Assembly: GCA_014874235.1 (NCBI GenBank)
Contig: JACWAC010000064.1
Span: forward strand, 1-6,473
Origin: Thermoplasmatales archaeon
GTDB taxonomy: Archaea; Thermoplasmatota; Thermoplasmata; Thermoplasmatales; GCA-001856825
Direction of reading: 5' to 3'
Length of the DNA: 6,473 nt
Position numbers and translations under genes: made by a program. The first letter of the stretch is position 1, and each line of letters begins with the position of its first letter. The notes beneath the pieces were generated by a model. That model was given only the letters and a program-made list of their open reading frames with translations. It was not told the origin of the DNA and ran no database searches. This document shows, in pieces, positions 5,852-6,473 of the stretch.

Positions 5852-6139
5852 ATGGACGTTTACAAGATTCCTCTTGTTAAAAAGGCGGAAATGGAGAAAA
5901 TCCTTTCAATGGACCAGGTCTTCAGGCTCTCCATCACAATCAAGGATTCTTCGATACTCGGTGAAGCTGGCTTCCAGTATCTTATTTTAGAGGGGACGCA
6001 AGAGCGACTTAAAGTCGCGAAGGATGAACTATCGAAGATATCAGACAAACTGGAGGAATCCAAGGCGAAGAAAGTTCAGGAAATCGTTGAGAAGGAGAGA
6101 CAGGACGTCAACGACAGTTTTGGTTCAATATTTGGATAG
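5852..6139 (+). CDS. Small alpha/beta plus coiled-coil protein, function unknown
   Basis: This 95-residue protein is not assigned to a family. Its first half shows two strands (residues about 23-32, VFRLSITIKD, and 41-48, FQYLILEG) joined by a short turn. A long charged helix follows, from about residue 49 to 87, rich in Glu and Lys with heptad-like spacing, probably a coiled coil. It ends in a Phe/Gly tail (DSFGSIFG). There is no signal peptide, membrane segment, cysteine or catalytic motif. Its TAG is followed at once by the ATG of nep1 (zero-base spacing), so the two are almost certainly translated from one mRNA. The context suggests a role near ribosome assembly or RNA binding, but that is only guilt by association. 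Confidence 0.8.
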   Translation: MDVYKIPLVKKAEMEKILSMDQVFRLSITIKDSSILGEAGFQYLILEGTQERLKVAKDELSKISDKLEESKAKKVQEIVEKERQDVNDSFGSIFG

Positions 6140-6473
6140 ATGCGCATCATCCTGGCCGACGCGGAATTGGAACTCCTGCCTAAGGAATTCAAAAACGATG
6201 AGGGAGTCGTGCGGTTTTTAAGACGGATGGGGAAGGAAACAACGATCCTCGACAACTACCTGATGCACGACTCCATAAGTAAGCACAGTCCTGATGAGAT
6301 AAACAGGGCAGGATTCCCACACATTGCGTATGCATTCGTAATGCTCAACGAAGATACGATCACCAACGAATCTTCCAAAATTGACTATGTCATCCATACA
6401 AAGCACGATATCATAATAGAGAAGAGGGAACTCACAGGAATAGGAGCGGGATACCAGAATTTTATTGACAGGG
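6140..6473 (+). CDS. nep1: Nep1 (EMG1) rRNA pseudouridine N1-methyltransferase, 3' truncated by window
   Basis: The first 111 residues are present and the frame is still open at the window end. Archaeal Nep1 is usually a little over 200 residues, so about half is missing. Nep1 is a SPOUT-class enzyme that methylates N1 of a pseudouridine in the small-subunit rRNA (helix 35 region) during ribosome assembly. The visible part carries the family's N-terminal strand (RIILADAELELLP), the region ILDNYLMHDSISKHSPDEIN that replaces the usual LLDxSxHH stretch, the core FPHIAYAFVMLNEDTITNES, and YVIHTKHDIII, matching the family's YVHTRDD motif. The SAM-binding trefoil knot lies beyond the window. The usual RPDI motif reads FPHI here. 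The ATG directly follows the TAG of the upstream gene with only a weak ribosome site, suggesting translational coupling. Confidence 0.88.
   Translation, partial: MRIILADAELELLPKEFKNDEGVVRFLRRMGKETTILDNYLMHDSISKHSPDEINRAGFPHIAYAFVMLNEDTITNESSKIDYVIHTKHDIIIEKRELTGIGAGYQNFIDR

Noticed and set aside
1..6473. Mobile element, CRISPR array, toxin-antitoxin or defence system
   Set aside because: No transposase or integrase motifs, terminal repeats, spaced direct repeats or known defence domains were seen on either strand.

Overview
The window looks like chromosomal DNA from a euryarchaeon, most likely a member of the Thermoplasmatales/Thermoplasmata. That placement is inferred from gene content and style, not from a marker phylogeny. 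The archaeal hallmarks are an archaeal-type tRNA-Arg without an encoded CCA, a Nep1 (EMG1) homologue, a Pcc1-like KEOPS subunit, an Mrp/NBP35-type P-loop ATPase without an N-terminal MIP18 domain, AT-rich TATA boxes about 25-32 bases before start codons (leaderless or nearly leaderless genes), and GGTGAT/GGAG ribosome binding sites on genes inside operons. Coding density is very high and no gene-free stretch exceeds about 105 bases.

Minus strand, read right to left from 4237 to 3. An Mrp-type Fe-S carrier ATPase (4237-3368) is followed after 28 bases by an ABC exporter ATPase (3339-2419), which overlaps its ABC-2 permease (2438-1695). A PadR-family repressor with its own TATA box follows (1631-1254). 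Next comes a translation group: a GTPase-dead EF-Tu/SelB-like protein (1194-280), then a 75-residue Pcc1-like gene (290-63) that appears to start at a non-standard codon, then tRNA-Arg(GCG) (77-3). These last three physically overlap, and the pcc1 stop codon lies inside the tRNA gene.

Plus strand, from 4341 rightwards. A 495-residue secreted protein is densely supplied with N-glycosylation sequons and anchored by a C-terminal membrane helix (4341-5828). A 95-residue alpha/beta plus coiled-coil protein of unknown function (5852-6139) abuts the ribosome-biogenesis methyltransferase gene nep1 (6140 to the window end, truncated). The two strands diverge from a 103-base intergenic region, 4238-4340.

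The ABC pair and PadR form a plausible self-contained export module with its own regulator. The ends of the window are housekeeping: tRNA modification and translation on the left, rRNA modification on the right. I see no mobile element, CRISPR array, toxin-antitoxin pair or defence system. The most unusual features are the start codon of the pcc1-like gene and its interlocking with the tRNA, the loss of all GTP-binding motifs in the SelB-like protein, and an altered conserved motif in Nep1.
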